Shown: positions 8,741 through 17,945 of the stretch, piece by piece | Layout of the letters: each line of letters opens with the position of its first letter | Numbering within the stretch: the first letter of the stretch is position 1 | Source: Limnochordia bacterium | GTDB taxonomy: Bacteria > Bacillota > Limnochordia > DUMW01 | DNA: 26,012 bases | NCBI GenBank assembly: GCA_023230925.1 | Contig: JALNWK010000042.1 | Span: 1 to 26,012, forward strand | Direction: 5' to 3' | Notes under the pieces: generated by a model | The model's database searches: none | Seen by the model: only the letters and a program-made list of their open reading frames with translations | What the model was told of the DNA's origin: nothing | Translations under genes and position numbers: made by a program

Positions 8741-11119
8741 CTAGTCTAGAAGCTCTAGACTTGCCCCATCTACCACGCCGGAGAGGCGTATAAACCCAAG
8801 TTGTAGCTCATCTGTGGGCAGGTCATTACCGGTAAAGACAATGCGGAAGAACCCTGCAGGTACCTCTTTTGGTACGGTACCAAGGACATCTAGCTTAAAC
8901 CACTGGTTATCATCGGTTGATACAACAGGCCTGTAGGACACATCGACCCAAGACTCCCCGTCTACAGAAAGCTGCATCAAAACATTGGCCTCAATCGTCG
9001 TAGTCGTAGCATATAGCGTGACCGCATACTCATACAGATTCGGCATGCTCCAGATTAAATACTGTTCCTCGTCATTACCACGCATAATCCGGTCTCCATC
9101 GCCGAAAAACTGCTCTTTATTGTTTTGAGCATATACCCACCCGTCGGATTTCTCAACCGTTTTCAGCGAATCCCGTGTTCCAAACCAGGCAAGTTTTTGA
9201 GGGGGCAAGATGTGATCCTCTAACACTTCCCAGTTCCTGATTACAATGCGCTCCTTCAGTTCCGAGAACACACCGCCCACTGTGGTAGCATTGACGATCA
9301 AATCGTAGGCTCCATCCACGAATTCTAAGGTGTTCATCGGAAAGCAAAGCGGCAGGGATTCATCTGCGAACAGTATCTGCCTAGATGTCGGTGGTGTCTC
9401 AGTGGCTCCCAGATCTACCACAATTCTTTGCAACGCGGCAGTTACACCAACAATATCGCCTGGTGGAATAACCGGTTCAATAATAACATTCACCAGACCA
9501 CTTAGTCTTTCTGCTCCCTGTTCACTACGTTTAGGCTGAGTCAGGTGAAAGTGTTCCACTCTAAAAGTAGCTTGATGGTGGTGTTGTTCACCTTGATCAT
9601 CGATGATGGTTGCAGTAATCTGATGATTTCCCCTGGCAAGCTCCGCTGGTTTTAGTACCAGATCTACAGGAACCCTTGCTCCCTGATACACTTCTTCACC
9701 ATCGACTGCAATGCGGACTCTCTCCACGACCAGTTCCGGTGCCTCTATCTCCACAGGAGTCACACAGGTTAGGGTCACCCCTGCGAGATGACCAAGGGCA
9801 CCCATGATCTCCTTGGTGTTTGCGTCTGTTAACGACCAAATCGGTCGGGTTAAATCCGGCAAATGAGAAATCTGCTCGTTCGTTCTTTGTGTAGGTATTA
9901 GTCCCCACATTTCGAAGAATGGACCTAGATTACGATCTGCCACCTGGGAACTGGTCGCAATGAATGTCTGGATCTTATCATGATCATTTGTTGGACGCTG
10001 CCACTTGGGCATCTCCCGATAGGTCCGATGGAGTGTGGGGTAGAAGTCATCCCCAAAGGCGAGGTCTAGCTGCCAGAACATCACCAATTTCACAAATAGA
10101 TCGTCAATCTTGTTGTAGTCCTTATCCGGCTGATTCAAGTAAGCAAAGGCCCGATCATAACATCCTTCTTGCTCTAACCTAGTCTTGTTCCCAAAATGCT
10201 TTTGAACATGCAAAGAGTAGATATTCACCGTTACTTCACCCACGCCATCCCACTTCCACGGGCCCTGTTGATAGGTATGTCCGAGTTCATGCCAAGGACC
10301 CCAGCCATTTTGGGTGAAGCGTTGGGTGTTTAGTATCGTCTTCATCGCATCGGAATTGTATCCTGTATGGTTATAGAACATGTACATATAGGTTCCTGGA
10401 GAATTGTTCTCCCGCATATGCTGGCGGTACTGACTCGGTCTATGCCTTGGGTCTGGGCTACTCTCATCTAGCCCCGATACCCTGTTTTCCACCTCTATGG
10501 CCTCATCAATACACTGGAGCAACTTGATGGGATCATCGATATCTTTAGCAGTATTGTAGCTAGCCGTGATAAACACCCGTTCTCCAACCAATTCGATCGC
10601 GGGAATATCCTTGTACTCTTCAAGCATCGCATACCAGTCTTCTAGGGTATGTTCGCCTAAAACAAAGTAGGTAAACTTCTCTCCGCCTTCAATCGTGACG
10701 ACAGGTGGGGTACTCGTCTTGTCGCTTTCGTTAATGAGGTGGACGACTCCACCCTGGGGAGTGGAAATGACATTCTTACCTTCTTTGAGGGGGATCCCGT
10801 CCTTGTTCCCCTCAACATAGTGCTGTAGTATCGGGTCAGATATGACAACCTGGGGAAATACCTTTTGATCTGTGGAACTTACGGCAATAATGATTGGTTC
10901 ATCAGGCTTCTTATATACACCCGTTGGTAAATACCTACTTGGTCCACCAAAAAGCTTGGTTTCCCGATCAACGGCAAGAATACCCCTTTGATCAAGTACC
11001 ATGGTTACTATTTGCCCATCGTCATCACGCTCCTCCTTGGCATATACCACTAACCCCATCGTGCTGCAGATGAATATGCCACACAGTAACAGTACTAAGC
11101 CTAACTCAACGTAGCTCAT
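8741..11119 (-). CDS. Secreted M60/enhancin-type metallopeptidase with C-terminal accessory module
   Basis: Likely a zinc peptidase of the Peptidase_M60 group, known from gut bacteria to cut mucins and other O-glycoproteins. The 792-residue protein has an N-terminal hydrophobic signal (residues 1-27, VVYA-KE cleavage, no lipobox) and a beta-rich region. The catalytic part has HELGH at 277-281 with the second ligand-region glutamate at 295 (GVGEVTVNIYS), matching HExxH-x(n)-E. Residues 439-792 are a module shared with the GH18 protein encoded at 13576. The ATG at 11119 has AGGAGGT five bases upstream. A promoter with an upstream conserved box lies about 280 bp away. No anchor or sortase signal is seen. 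Catalytic family is well supported; mucin as substrate is inferred from the sulfatase, fucosidase and GH18 neighbours. Confidence 0.85.
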   Translation of the reverse strand: MSYVELGLVLLLCGIFICSTMGLVVYAKEERDDDGQIVTMVLDQRGILAVDRETKLFGGPSRYLPTGVYKKPDEPIIIAVSSTDQKVFPQVVISDPILQHYVEGNKDGIPLKEGKNVISTPQGGVVHLINESDKTSTPPVVTIEGGEKFTYFVLGEHTLEDWYAMLEEYKDIPAIELVGERVFITASYNTAKDIDDPIKLLQCIDEAIEVENRVSGLDESSPDPRHRPSQYRQHMRENNSPGTYMYMFYNHTGYNSDAMKTILNTQRFTQNGWGPWHELGHTYQQGPWKWDGVGEVTVNIYSLHVQKHFGNKTRLEQEGCYDRAFAYLNQPDKDYNKIDDLFVKLVMFWQLDLAFGDDFYPTLHRTYREMPKWQRPTNDHDKIQTFIATSSQVADRNLGPFFEMWGLIPTQRTNEQISHLPDLTRPIWSLTDANTKEIMGALGHLAGVTLTCVTPVEIEAPELVVERVRIAVDGEEVYQGARVPVDLVLKPAELARGNHQITATIIDDQGEQHHHQATFRVEHFHLTQPKRSEQGAERLSGLVNVIIEPVIPPGDIVGVTAALQRIVVDLGATETPPTSRQILFADESLPLCFPMNTLEFVDGAYDLIVNATTVGGVFSELKERIVIRNWEVLEDHILPPQKLAWFGTRDSLKTVEKSDGWVYAQNNKEQFFGDGDRIMRGNDEEQYLIWSMPNLYEYAVTLYATTTTIEANVLMQLSVDGESWVDVSYRPVVSTDDNQWFKLDVLGTVPKEVPAGFFRIVFTGNDLPTDELQLGFIRLSGVVDGASLELLD
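8744..9805 (-). other. Shared C-terminal module, copy A (M60 protein residues 439-792)
   Basis: A ~354-residue segment homologous along its whole length to the end of the GH18 protein. It begins GALGHLAGV..VTPVEI, passes through VEHF-x-L-x-QPKR, and contains a highly conserved core where 31 of 40 residues match by hand count (protein residues 624-663, around NWEVLEDHILPP, KLAWFG and KSDGWVY). It ends in a beta-sandwich-like part with QLSVDGESW and WFKLDVLGTVP. The pattern suggests two or three beta domains, plausibly for glycan binding or surface retention. I do not recognise a named family for the whole. Confidence 0.75.
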
Positions 11120-11539
11120 CGGTTACCTCCTTTTGTCCTTTGATCCCAAAACCAATAACACCACGACTCCTTCGCCCGATTCATCTTGTGTGCGGTCCTC
11201 TCTTACGCGTTCATCCGCTAACCTCGCCTTTGTCCACTAAGTAACAGCTGAGGTCTGCTGTCTATACACCACGTAATTGATTCTGAAAGGTACTCTTGCA
11301 AGCTCTAAGCTCAAGCAACGCGCATAAATCAAGACATGAATAATCGATCGATCCAGATGGATACTATCCAGACTCCGTACTTTGCATTTTATGTTTAGTA
11401 TAAATTGTATTCCAGATGTGCTCAAGGTTGACATATTAATCATTTGTCGCGATTTGAACATCATCTAGGAATGGCTAGCAGGCCAGGAATAAGAAGCGCT
11501 AAATATTCGAGTAAAGGTTTTCTCCCAAACCGTATTCTA
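11120..11539 (-). other. Gap between sulfatase 2 and M60: promoter plus long leader
   Basis: About 420 bp without a gene. It holds the promoter and conserved upstream box at 11397-11459, then a ~270-base untranslated leader before the M60 start. I see no riboswitch or recognisable RNA fold in the leader and no terminator-like hairpin directly after sulfatase 2. Confidence 0.5.
11397..11459 (-). promoter_or_regulatory. Promoter with conserved upstream box, copy A (before M60)
   Basis: On the minus strand: box GTTCAAAT (11452-11459), a TTAATA element, then -35 TTGAGC (11420-11425), 17-base spacer and -10 TATACT (11397-11402). The same elements, with identical 34-base offset from box to -35 and identical 17-base spacer, recur at 19157-19219. 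This points to a shared activator or repressor site. Confidence 0.65.
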
Positions 11540-12946
11540 TCAATCATCATCCCAGGGGCAATCCTCATCGCCGACTTCCCTGCGTTGTCGCAGTAGCTCA
11601 GCCTTAAGCTCCTTCACCACATCCTGATATGCCGGCTCATGATATACATTGAAAAGCTCAAAGGGATCTGCTTGCAGATCAAACAACTCCCACTCGGGAG
11701 TCTTTGCTTCGTCAATGGTGCCGCCACAGTCCCGAGCTTCACCGTAGTAGTAAATCAGCTTATAGCGATAGGTACGTAGCCCGTAATGGGCATAAACATA
11801 GTGATCCCCTAAGTGCATCCAATAGCGGTAATACATCGACTCCCGCCAGTCTTGAATTGTTTCTCCCCGTAGAAGCTGCCGGAAACTCCGCCCTTGCATG
11901 ACGTTCGGAGTTTCTAGTCCGGCGTAGTCTAGGAATAAAGGAGCAAAATCGATGTTTAGAACCATCGCATCCAGGGCAGATTGTGGTTGAATCTCCTTTG
12001 GGTAACGGATCAAAAAAGGCATCCGTAAAGATTCTTCATACATAAACCTTTTGTCATACCACCCGTGGTCTCCCAGAAAAAAGCCCTGGTCCGAGGTATA
12101 AATCACAATCGTATTTTCAGTAAGGTTTTCCTCATCAAGGTAATTAAGCAGCCTGCCAACGTTATCATCGATAGAAGCAACACATCGTAGGTAGTCTTTG
12201 ATATAGCGTTGGTATTTCCACTTCTTCAGCTCCTGGGGATTTAGACCGGCTGGTGGATCGATTTTTGTATCTCTCTTGTACAGATGCTCGTCTATGCGCA
12301 TTTGCGCTTCCCGAGCTGCAGTAGCCCGATTAGCATAATCATCATTGAACGTTTCCGGTTCGGGAATCTGGACATCCTCGTACAAATTGGCATGCTTCTG
12401 GTCAGGAATCCATGGACGATGGGGTGCCTTATGATGCACAAGCAAGCAAAAGGGTCTGTTAGTATCTCGCGACTTCAGCCAACCCAAAGACAAATCGGTG
12501 ATAATATCTGTAACATATCCATGATAACGTCTCTTTTCTCCCATCTCGATCATTTCCGGATCATGATAGGCCCCCTGACCTGGTAGCACATTCCAGTAGT
12601 CAAATCCCTGGGGATCACTGAAACCACCATGTCCTAAATGCCACTTACCAATAATGCACGTTTGGTACCCTGATTGCTGTAGTAATTTGTCAAAGGTCAA
12701 TTGTCTTGCATCAAACCGATCCGCTAAAGTCCTGACCCCATTGATATGACTATGTGTACCTGTAAGGATCGAAGCTCTACTAGGGGCACAGATCGAGTTA
12801 GTACAAAAGCAATTATCCAAACGCATACCCCCATTGGCAATTCGGTCAATATTCGGTGTCCTATTGATCCTACTCCCATAGGCACTGATGGCATGGGCCG
12901 CGTGATCATCACTCATAATAAAGACAATGTTTGGCCTTTCACTCAT
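11540..12946 (-). CDS. Sulfatase 2 (Cys-type)
   Basis: A 468-residue sulfatase. The metal-site start PNIVFIMSDDHAAHA is followed by C53-A-P-S-R-ASILTG, with Cys53 as the formylglycine precursor. Then come IIGKWHLGHGG, VHHKAPHRPW and the second metal-site motif YTSDQGFFLGDHGWYDKRFM. The C-terminal part ends in FDLQADPFELFNVY. The motif set differs from sulfatases 1 and 3, so a different sulfated position or sugar is likely. The SDQGFFLGxHGW...MYEESLR pattern is common in glycan-acting Bacteroidota and Planctomycetota sulfatases. The ATG at 12946 has AGGAGAGG six bases upstream; a longer open frame upstream lacks a good start. No signal peptide. The 629-bp gap upstream suggests its own promoter, though none is clear. 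Confidence 0.93.
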   Translation of the reverse strand: MSERPNIVFIMSDDHAAHAISAYGSRINRTPNIDRIANGGMRLDNCFCTNSICAPSRASILTGTHSHINGVRTLADRFDARQLTFDKLLQQSGYQTCIIGKWHLGHGGFSDPQGFDYWNVLPGQGAYHDPEMIEMGEKRRYHGYVTDIITDLSLGWLKSRDTNRPFCLLVHHKAPHRPWIPDQKHANLYEDVQIPEPETFNDDYANRATAAREAQMRIDEHLYKRDTKIDPPAGLNPQELKKWKYQRYIKDYLRCVASIDDNVGRLLNYLDEENLTENTIVIYTSDQGFFLGDHGWYDKRFMYEESLRMPFLIRYPKEIQPQSALDAMVLNIDFAPLFLDYAGLETPNVMQGRSFRQLLRGETIQDWRESMYYRYWMHLGDHYVYAHYGLRTYRYKLIYYYGEARDCGGTIDEAKTPEWELFDLQADPFELFNVYHEPAYQDVVKELKAELLRQRREVGDEDCPWDDD

Positions 12947-13575
12947 TGAATACCTCTCCTTTTTCCATCCCCAAAAGAACATAACCCACACGCCAAGATT
13001 GCATCGCCTCCTTCTTTCCAAGAGACACCTAGCAAAGATGAAGATTCATCTACCCCTGTGTGCAGATAACTGAGTATTCTTGCACGAAATGGTTTGCTTC
13101 TATGACCAGGATTGACCTGATTAAAATATCAAGTTATTAACCTAGTCGATGATCAGCGAAACTGCGAGAATGAATACAGGACATATACTACAGGGTATCT
13201 GGTTAACATTTCGTTGCTTGCAAGTAAAATCCTTGCTCAAAGGACATCATACGGATCGTCAACTCACTCCCCTATATTGCATTTGCCCTGTAGACAGGCC
13301 CTGTGTTGCCTAGTCAACTCAACCAACTCATGACCTCGGTATATAAGTTCGTGTTTGTCCGACCGGGATTTTACTTAGAGCTAGCAGAGAACACCCCTAC
13401 CTTCTGCTAGTAGTCGATATTTGCGCGGACTTCCGCTGTCGAGTTGTGGTCTATGCCGGGCAGGCTTTGCTTCGCCCGAAACGAAGCACCGGTGGATGTT
13501 TAAGCTATATTGAACAGACCATTTCTTATTCACCAGCAGTTATGGCCATGCCCTGCTCGCATACTCGGTGCTTTC
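12947..13575. other. Gap between GH18 and sulfatase 2
   Basis: About 630 bp with no supported gene. After the GH18 stop, two inverted repeats are visible: arms 13468-13474 / 13482-13488 (7 bp, 7-base loop) and 13381-13388 / 13403-13410 (8 bp, 14-base loop). Either could mark the 3' end of the GH18 transcript, but neither has a U-run. Near 13131-13143 the minus strand has GGTTAATAAC, which also occurs in promoter copy B, but without the rest of that promoter. Confidence 0.45.
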
Positions 13576-16185
13576 TTAAGGAAACAGCGTAAGACTTGCT
13601 GCATCCACTACACCTAGCAATCGTACATAACCTAGTTGCAATGCCTTTGGGGGAATACTCTGGTTAGTAAATAGCAATCGGAAAAATACCCCGGACTGTT
13701 CCTGCGGAACCGTACCACAAACATGAACCTTAAACCATTGTGACTTTGGATTCTGTGGATAAACCACACTCACGTTGTAGGGCAGAGCGGTCCAACTGTC
13801 GCCGTCGCTAGATACTTGCACAATGACATCATTTTCTATTTGCTGATTTTCCGTATACAATACCAGCTCATATGTGCATAGATTAGGCATTTTCCAGGTA
13901 AGAAACTGCTGTTCACCCCCCTTTGGCATAATGCGGTTTGCATCACCAAAGAATAGCTCAGGCTCAGTTTGGTCATATATCCATCCATCGGATTTATCCA
14001 CTGCCTTCAGGGCATCTCGCACACCAAACCAACCCAGTTTCTCCGGGGGCAGGATATGGTCCTCTAATATCTCCCAGTTTTTAATGACAATCCGTTCTGT
14101 TACTTGGTGTTGAATTCCCTCGCTGGTTTCGGCGTGGATGATCAGATCATAGGCCCCATCCTCAAGGTCTAATGTGTTTACAGATAGATTCAATGGCAAG
14201 GTTGTACCTGTAAACAAGTTTTTTTCAAACGAGCTAACATCGCTATCATCCATAGCATTCAATTTCACTACGATACGTTTTAGGTCTACCCTCACATCAA
14301 CAAAACAACTTGCTGGGATAATGGGCTCAACCTGAATCATCATCTCACCGGCTATTTGCTCCGCCCATGGGCCTTTACGTTTGGGCTGTATTAAATCGAA
14401 ATGCTCCACGTAGAATTTAGCGGTATCTCGATGCAAAGTACCGTGCTCATCAATGACTACCAGAACCAAGGTATGGTCACCACAGGATAACGCCGCCGGG
14501 TTGAGCACCAAATTTGTTGGAAGCTCTTCCCCTTGATAGAGCACCTGTTCGTCGAACAAAATTTGAACATGGGAAAAAGTCATTTCAGGCAGTTTTATTT
14601 GTACGGGGGTTACATCACTTAGGACTGTTCCGGCAAGGGAACTCAAAGCCCCCATGATCTCTTCGTAGTGCACAAAGCGGTCGATTGTTTCTTTGGCAGT
14701 TCTAGCCAAGGAATAGGAAAAATCATAGTCAAAATCGTTCTTGACCTGCCAATAGAAGACACCGCCAATCTCCTTCTGAATAGCATAAAGAACCTTATTT
14801 CTAACTAGGTTTGGCCCGTTAAAACCCCAGATGTCAACGGTATTGATCCCCGGATCTATGGTATGATCACCGATAGCATTATTTGCAGTGAGAAGCCGGT
14901 AGATGGTTTTCCAGTCAGTCTGGGTAGTGCAGTCTCCTTTCTTGTCTGCATACCAGGGAATACCCAAGACGATTTTCTCCTTTGCCACACCTCTTTGGTT
15001 GATGAAGGTGTCGATCGCATCCACCGCGCCGGCAAAGGTGGAATGGTTCTGGTCGGTACCAAACCAATCATAGGCCATGATGTTGATCCGGTCAAAACTG
15101 TTGAGCGCCTGTGTTGATAATCCCGAGTTCGGCGCCTGAGCTGTAGAGAATAGCTTACCCGCTAAATGAAGAGCCTCAGCCAACTCAATAACTAGGTTGT
15201 TATAGTCCTGCCATTGGCTGGCCGTTGCCGGATACTCCCAGTCAAGGTCCACACCGTCTAGGTCATACTCCTTCAGGTGTGCCACTACATCCGCAATAAA
15301 CTGTGCCCGAACTGCGGGATCAGAAAAAGCATCTACTGAACCCCCTGGAGCACCGGCTTCGGGGGTACCATCGGGTCTTTGGGCGTCCTTCTGTGCGGTT
15401 ATGGAAATCCATAGCCTGGGTTTATTCTCTCCCATGGAACTTTTCATCCATTGATACCAACGTTGTAACAAAACTTTGGCTTCCTCCGAATCTGGATCTA
15501 GGGTCTTTTCAAATCCACCGGTTCCGTCTCTTTCTTTCATAATGCGAAAGTTGCCATGTTTATCAAACTGCCAATTGCCGAGCATCGTTACGTCGGTAAA
15601 GGAATCCATTTTCTTAGGTTCTACAGGGTCCCAGTTAAAAACATAATTACAACCGGTAAAATAAGCCATGTTAATAAATTCAGTATCTCGGGAGATAGGC
15701 CCTTGATAGGCCACTGCGACATCTTTGATCTTAACCGCATCACCAACATAATCTTCGATCACCAAGCAAATTGCGTTAGTCGTGATCGTATCAAACACTC
15801 CTAAATGATAACTTTCAATTAAGTCATTCCCATAAACCTTAACCCATTCCTCCCCGTTCCAGGCATCTACTCTGAACTTACGAGTATTGCTACCCACCTC
15901 TTTAAGATGAATAATGTTCATGGTCCTCGGCTCATCAAAATCCAGTTGGGCTTCACTGCCCTTTTCCGTAATCAACCAAACGGTATCATCGTTTCCATCG
16001 AAAGCCTTCGCTGTGTTTTCGTTTCCAAATGAATCCGGTCGGGCTTCTGATACCATGAAATCGTCAGCAAAAGCAACTGAAGTTATCATCGCCGTTTCCT
16101 CATTTTCAGCGAAAGCTATGTTATAGGCCGTGAATACAAAGAAACCCACAAACAATGTTAAGCTTAGACAAAAGATTTTTTTCAT
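13576..16185 (-). CDS. Secreted GH18 glycosidase with discoidin-like N-domain and shared C-terminal module
   Basis: Probably an endo-beta-N-acetylglucosaminidase or chitinase-like enzyme. The 869-residue protein has a Sec signal (residues 1-26, AFA-EN cleavage, no lipobox). A probable F5/8-type (discoidin) carbohydrate-binding domain lies at about 40-160 (NTAKAFDGNDDTVWLI). A GH18 barrel lies at about 168-505 with the catalytic motif D310-G-V-D-L-D-W-E317; Glu317 is the acid/base, and MAYDW and IPWYA support the fold. Residues 511-869 form the module shared with the M60 protein. The ATG has AGGAGA six bases upstream. Upstream TATACT at about 16236-16241 lacks a good -35. GH18 members act by substrate assistance on GlcNAc-containing glycans, including N-glycans of glycoproteins. 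That role fits this locus, but activity on chitin cannot be excluded. Confidence 0.9.
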   Translation of the reverse strand: MKKIFCLSLTLFVGFFVFTAYNIAFAENEETAMITSVAFADDFMVSEARPDSFGNENTAKAFDGNDDTVWLITEKGSEAQLDFDEPRTMNIIHLKEVGSNTRKFRVDAWNGEEWVKVYGNDLIESYHLGVFDTITTNAICLVIEDYVGDAVKIKDVAVAYQGPISRDTEFINMAYFTGCNYVFNWDPVEPKKMDSFTDVTMLGNWQFDKHGNFRIMKERDGTGGFEKTLDPDSEEAKVLLQRWYQWMKSSMGENKPRLWISITAQKDAQRPDGTPEAGAPGGSVDAFSDPAVRAQFIADVVAHLKEYDLDGVDLDWEYPATASQWQDYNNLVIELAEALHLAGKLFSTAQAPNSGLSTQALNSFDRINIMAYDWFGTDQNHSTFAGAVDAIDTFINQRGVAKEKIVLGIPWYADKKGDCTTQTDWKTIYRLLTANNAIGDHTIDPGINTVDIWGFNGPNLVRNKVLYAIQKEIGGVFYWQVKNDFDYDFSYSLARTAKETIDRFVHYEEIMGALSSLAGTVLSDVTPVQIKLPEMTFSHVQILFDEQVLYQGEELPTNLVLNPAALSCGDHTLVLVVIDEHGTLHRDTAKFYVEHFDLIQPKRKGPWAEQIAGEMMIQVEPIIPASCFVDVRVDLKRIVVKLNAMDDSDVSSFEKNLFTGTTLPLNLSVNTLDLEDGAYDLIIHAETSEGIQHQVTERIVIKNWEILEDHILPPEKLGWFGVRDALKAVDKSDGWIYDQTEPELFFGDANRIMPKGGEQQFLTWKMPNLCTYELVLYTENQQIENDVIVQVSSDGDSWTALPYNVSVVYPQNPKSQWFKVHVCGTVPQEQSGVFFRLLFTNQSIPPKALQLGYVRLLGVVDAASLTLFP
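13579..14655 (-). other. Shared C-terminal module, copy B (GH18 protein residues 511-869)
   Basis: A ~359-residue segment homologous end to end to M60 residues 439-792. The matching core is at residues 698-737 (NWEILEDHILPP, KLGWFG, KSDGWIY). Divergence is spread along the length, so this is an old duplication or parallel recruitment, not a recent copy. The two catalytic halves upstream are unrelated. Confidence 0.75.
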
Positions 16186-16383
16186 AGCAAATCTCCTAAT
16201 ACAATATGGCTAATCATGAGTATAGCTTTTGAAAAAACACCCCGTGTAGCAGCATCTCCATGCCCATTTACTTATTCTTGCTCCGGTTAGTTCTAAGCTG
16301 AAGTCTCCTTTGATTCCCTTGTGCGTGTCCCCCAGTTAATAATCGGATTCGACATAGCCTATATGCCTACAATGATATCGGCA

Positions 16384-16411
16384 GATGCTCCTAACATAAA
16401 TCAGGAGCATC
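16384..16411 (-). terminator. Hairpin after solute-binding gene 1
   Basis: A perfect 9-bp inverted repeat (arms 16384-16392 and 16403-16411, 10-base loop) lies about 34 bases past the stop of the solute-binding gene. There is no U-run. It is plausibly a 3'-stabilising or partial terminator element that sets high levels of the binding-protein message. Confidence 0.4.
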
Positions 16412-16444
16412 GCCCGTAGACACCACCTGTACCAAACATGGATG

Positions 16445-17734
16445 TTAATCAAGGAAACCCTGCGATACCAATTCAGCTCTCAACAGGCGGTTTGCTTCCT
16501 CCAGTGCTTTTCGGGCAGGGGTCTCAAGGCTGTAAATACTACCGACCGCTGCATTAAAAAGCCCTTCAGCTTTGCCGATGATTGGGTGGGGTCTTAGCGA
16601 GTTAACCTCGTCTGCTTCTGCTAAACTATTGATGTACCAAAGAATGTTTGGATCATGGACATGGTTCGGTAGTTCCGCCATGAAGTCGGCGCCTGCACTC
16701 ATGAATCCAGTTGCAGCAAATAAGTCCAGTTGAAATTGTACATCAGTTGCAAGAAACTCAATCAACTTCATACTCTCCTCGGTGTACTTAGCACCAACTG
16801 GAATACCAAGACCCCAGCCAAAAAGCTGTTGCGTCTTGAGGCCTTGTGCATGCGGCGGCCAACCGACGGTCACTTTAACATTAGGATCAACGTTGCGGAT
16901 TTCCCCCGGAGCGTATAACCCGAGGTTAGTGGTGGCCACGGTTTTGTAGGCAATATCATACCATCCGCCTCCACCTTGAAATGATGGGTATTTACGATAA
17001 ATCCGATCGACAAACAATTCAAACCCGTCGATGAACTCAATACTATCTAGCAATGGTTCGTTCGTTTCATAGTCTAACCAAGGAGCATTGAGCAATGGAG
17101 CCAGAACGAAAAGTCTCGAGTTTTGTCCGTTTCTAGGGTCATAGCCAATTCGAACAACATTGTCATCACTATCAAGAACGGTCAACTTATCGGCATAATT
17201 GAGAAACTCAACCCAGGTCAATGGCTGATTTGGATCAATCGAAATTCCGGATTCATCAAGCATATCCTGGTTCCAAACCAGCCCAATTCTTGGACCTGTT
17301 TCAAGAGCAGGAATCGCATAGGTATGACCGTTCCATATCCAATTTTCCCACATCGGTACGAAAATATCAGATTCTAGCGTCGTTCTGGCGATAAACTGGT
17401 CAAGTGATTGTAGATAACCAGCCTCAGCCAACTCTGCGACATTAAACGTATTAAAAGCAAGAATATCAGGTGGTGTGCCCGCAACAGCGCGTACCACAAA
17501 CGCGTCCCATCCTCCGCCTTTTGTCCTCACATCGACTTTGATACCAGGGTTGGCTTCTTCAAATCGGGTCACACCCTCTTGGACGGTATCAATAACAACA
17601 CGATGCCACTCATGTAATGAGACTTCCAGCACAATTTCCTCTTGAGCGAAAACCGATGTCAATGAAGTGAGAGTCATACTTAGTGTGATTACAAAGACCA
17701 ATCCAAACCACTGATTCTGTTTGCTTAATAGCAT
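16445..17734 (-). CDS. Sugar ABC transporter solute-binding protein 1
   Basis: Periplasmic or extracellular binding protein of the family-1 (maltose/oligosaccharide) type that would hand a sugar to an ABC permease. The 429-residue product begins with a Sec signal ending SVFA-QEE without a lipobox cysteine. Family features are RFEEANPGIKVDV, AGTPPDILAF, ELAEAGYLQSLDQFI, NGHTYAIP and late WPPHAQG and GWGLGIPVGA. The ATG at 17734 starts right before the signal sequence, with GGAG twelve bases upstream, which is rather far. A TTG at 17776 in the same frame is an alternative start. No permease gene follows; the next gene is GH18. The nearby solute-binding pseudogene upstream is a different paralogue. 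Confidence 0.9.
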   Translation of the reverse strand: MLLSKQNQWFGLVFVITLSMTLTSLTSVFAQEEIVLEVSLHEWHRVVIDTVQEGVTRFEEANPGIKVDVRTKGGGWDAFVVRAVAGTPPDILAFNTFNVAELAEAGYLQSLDQFIARTTLESDIFVPMWENWIWNGHTYAIPALETGPRIGLVWNQDMLDESGISIDPNQPLTWVEFLNYADKLTVLDSDDNVVRIGYDPRNGQNSRLFVLAPLLNAPWLDYETNEPLLDSIEFIDGFELFVDRIYRKYPSFQGGGGWYDIAYKTVATTNLGLYAPGEIRNVDPNVKVTVGWPPHAQGLKTQQLFGWGLGIPVGAKYTEESMKLIEFLATDVQFQLDLFAATGFMSAGADFMAELPNHVHDPNILWYINSLAEADEVNSLRPHPIIGKAEGLFNAAVGSIYSLETPARKALEEANRLLRAELVSQGFLD

Positions 17735-17875
17735 TGTCTGTCTTGTCTCCTTCTCTATCTTAGTCTCTGTGTTCAAACTAACTAGGTCCCTACAGCCTCA
17801 GATTAGTCAACAAAGACAGGACCACAAGTTTTCGTCCGAGCTAGCTACATAGGCAAGCGGATCATGCTTTCTCAA

Positions 17876-17908
17876 GACTCGCCAGATCAAAAACCGATCT
17901 GACGAGTC
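17876..17908 (-). terminator. Long hairpin between the two solute-binding genes
   Basis: Arms 17876-17888 and 17896-17908 form a 13-bp stem with one mismatch and a 7-base loop. It is located about 40 bases after the stop of the truncated solute-binding gene. It lacks a proper U-run on either strand but is the most stable stem in this gap. It probably marks the 3' end of the truncated gene's former transcript. Confidence 0.5.
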
Positions 17909-17945
17909 CGTTCTATTTACAACAAGGAGGGGCTTGCCCGCTATT

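Noticed and set aside
12943..13021. N-terminal extension of sulfatase 2
   Set aside because: The extra 25 residues have no homology, while the ATG at 12946 has a strong ribosome binding site and starts the conserved fold.
13120..13145. Possible third copy of the conserved promoter box upstream of sulfatase 2
   Set aside because: Only GGTTAATAAC matches. The GTTCAAAT box is missing at the right distance and no -10 follows the TTGATA.
13411..13499. A 30-codon minus-strand frame after GH18 (contains GIDHNSTAEVRANIDY before a TAG)
   Set aside because: It looks protein-like, but it is short, closed by a stop directly upstream, overlaps a hairpin and matches nothing I recognise. Chance is the simpler explanation.
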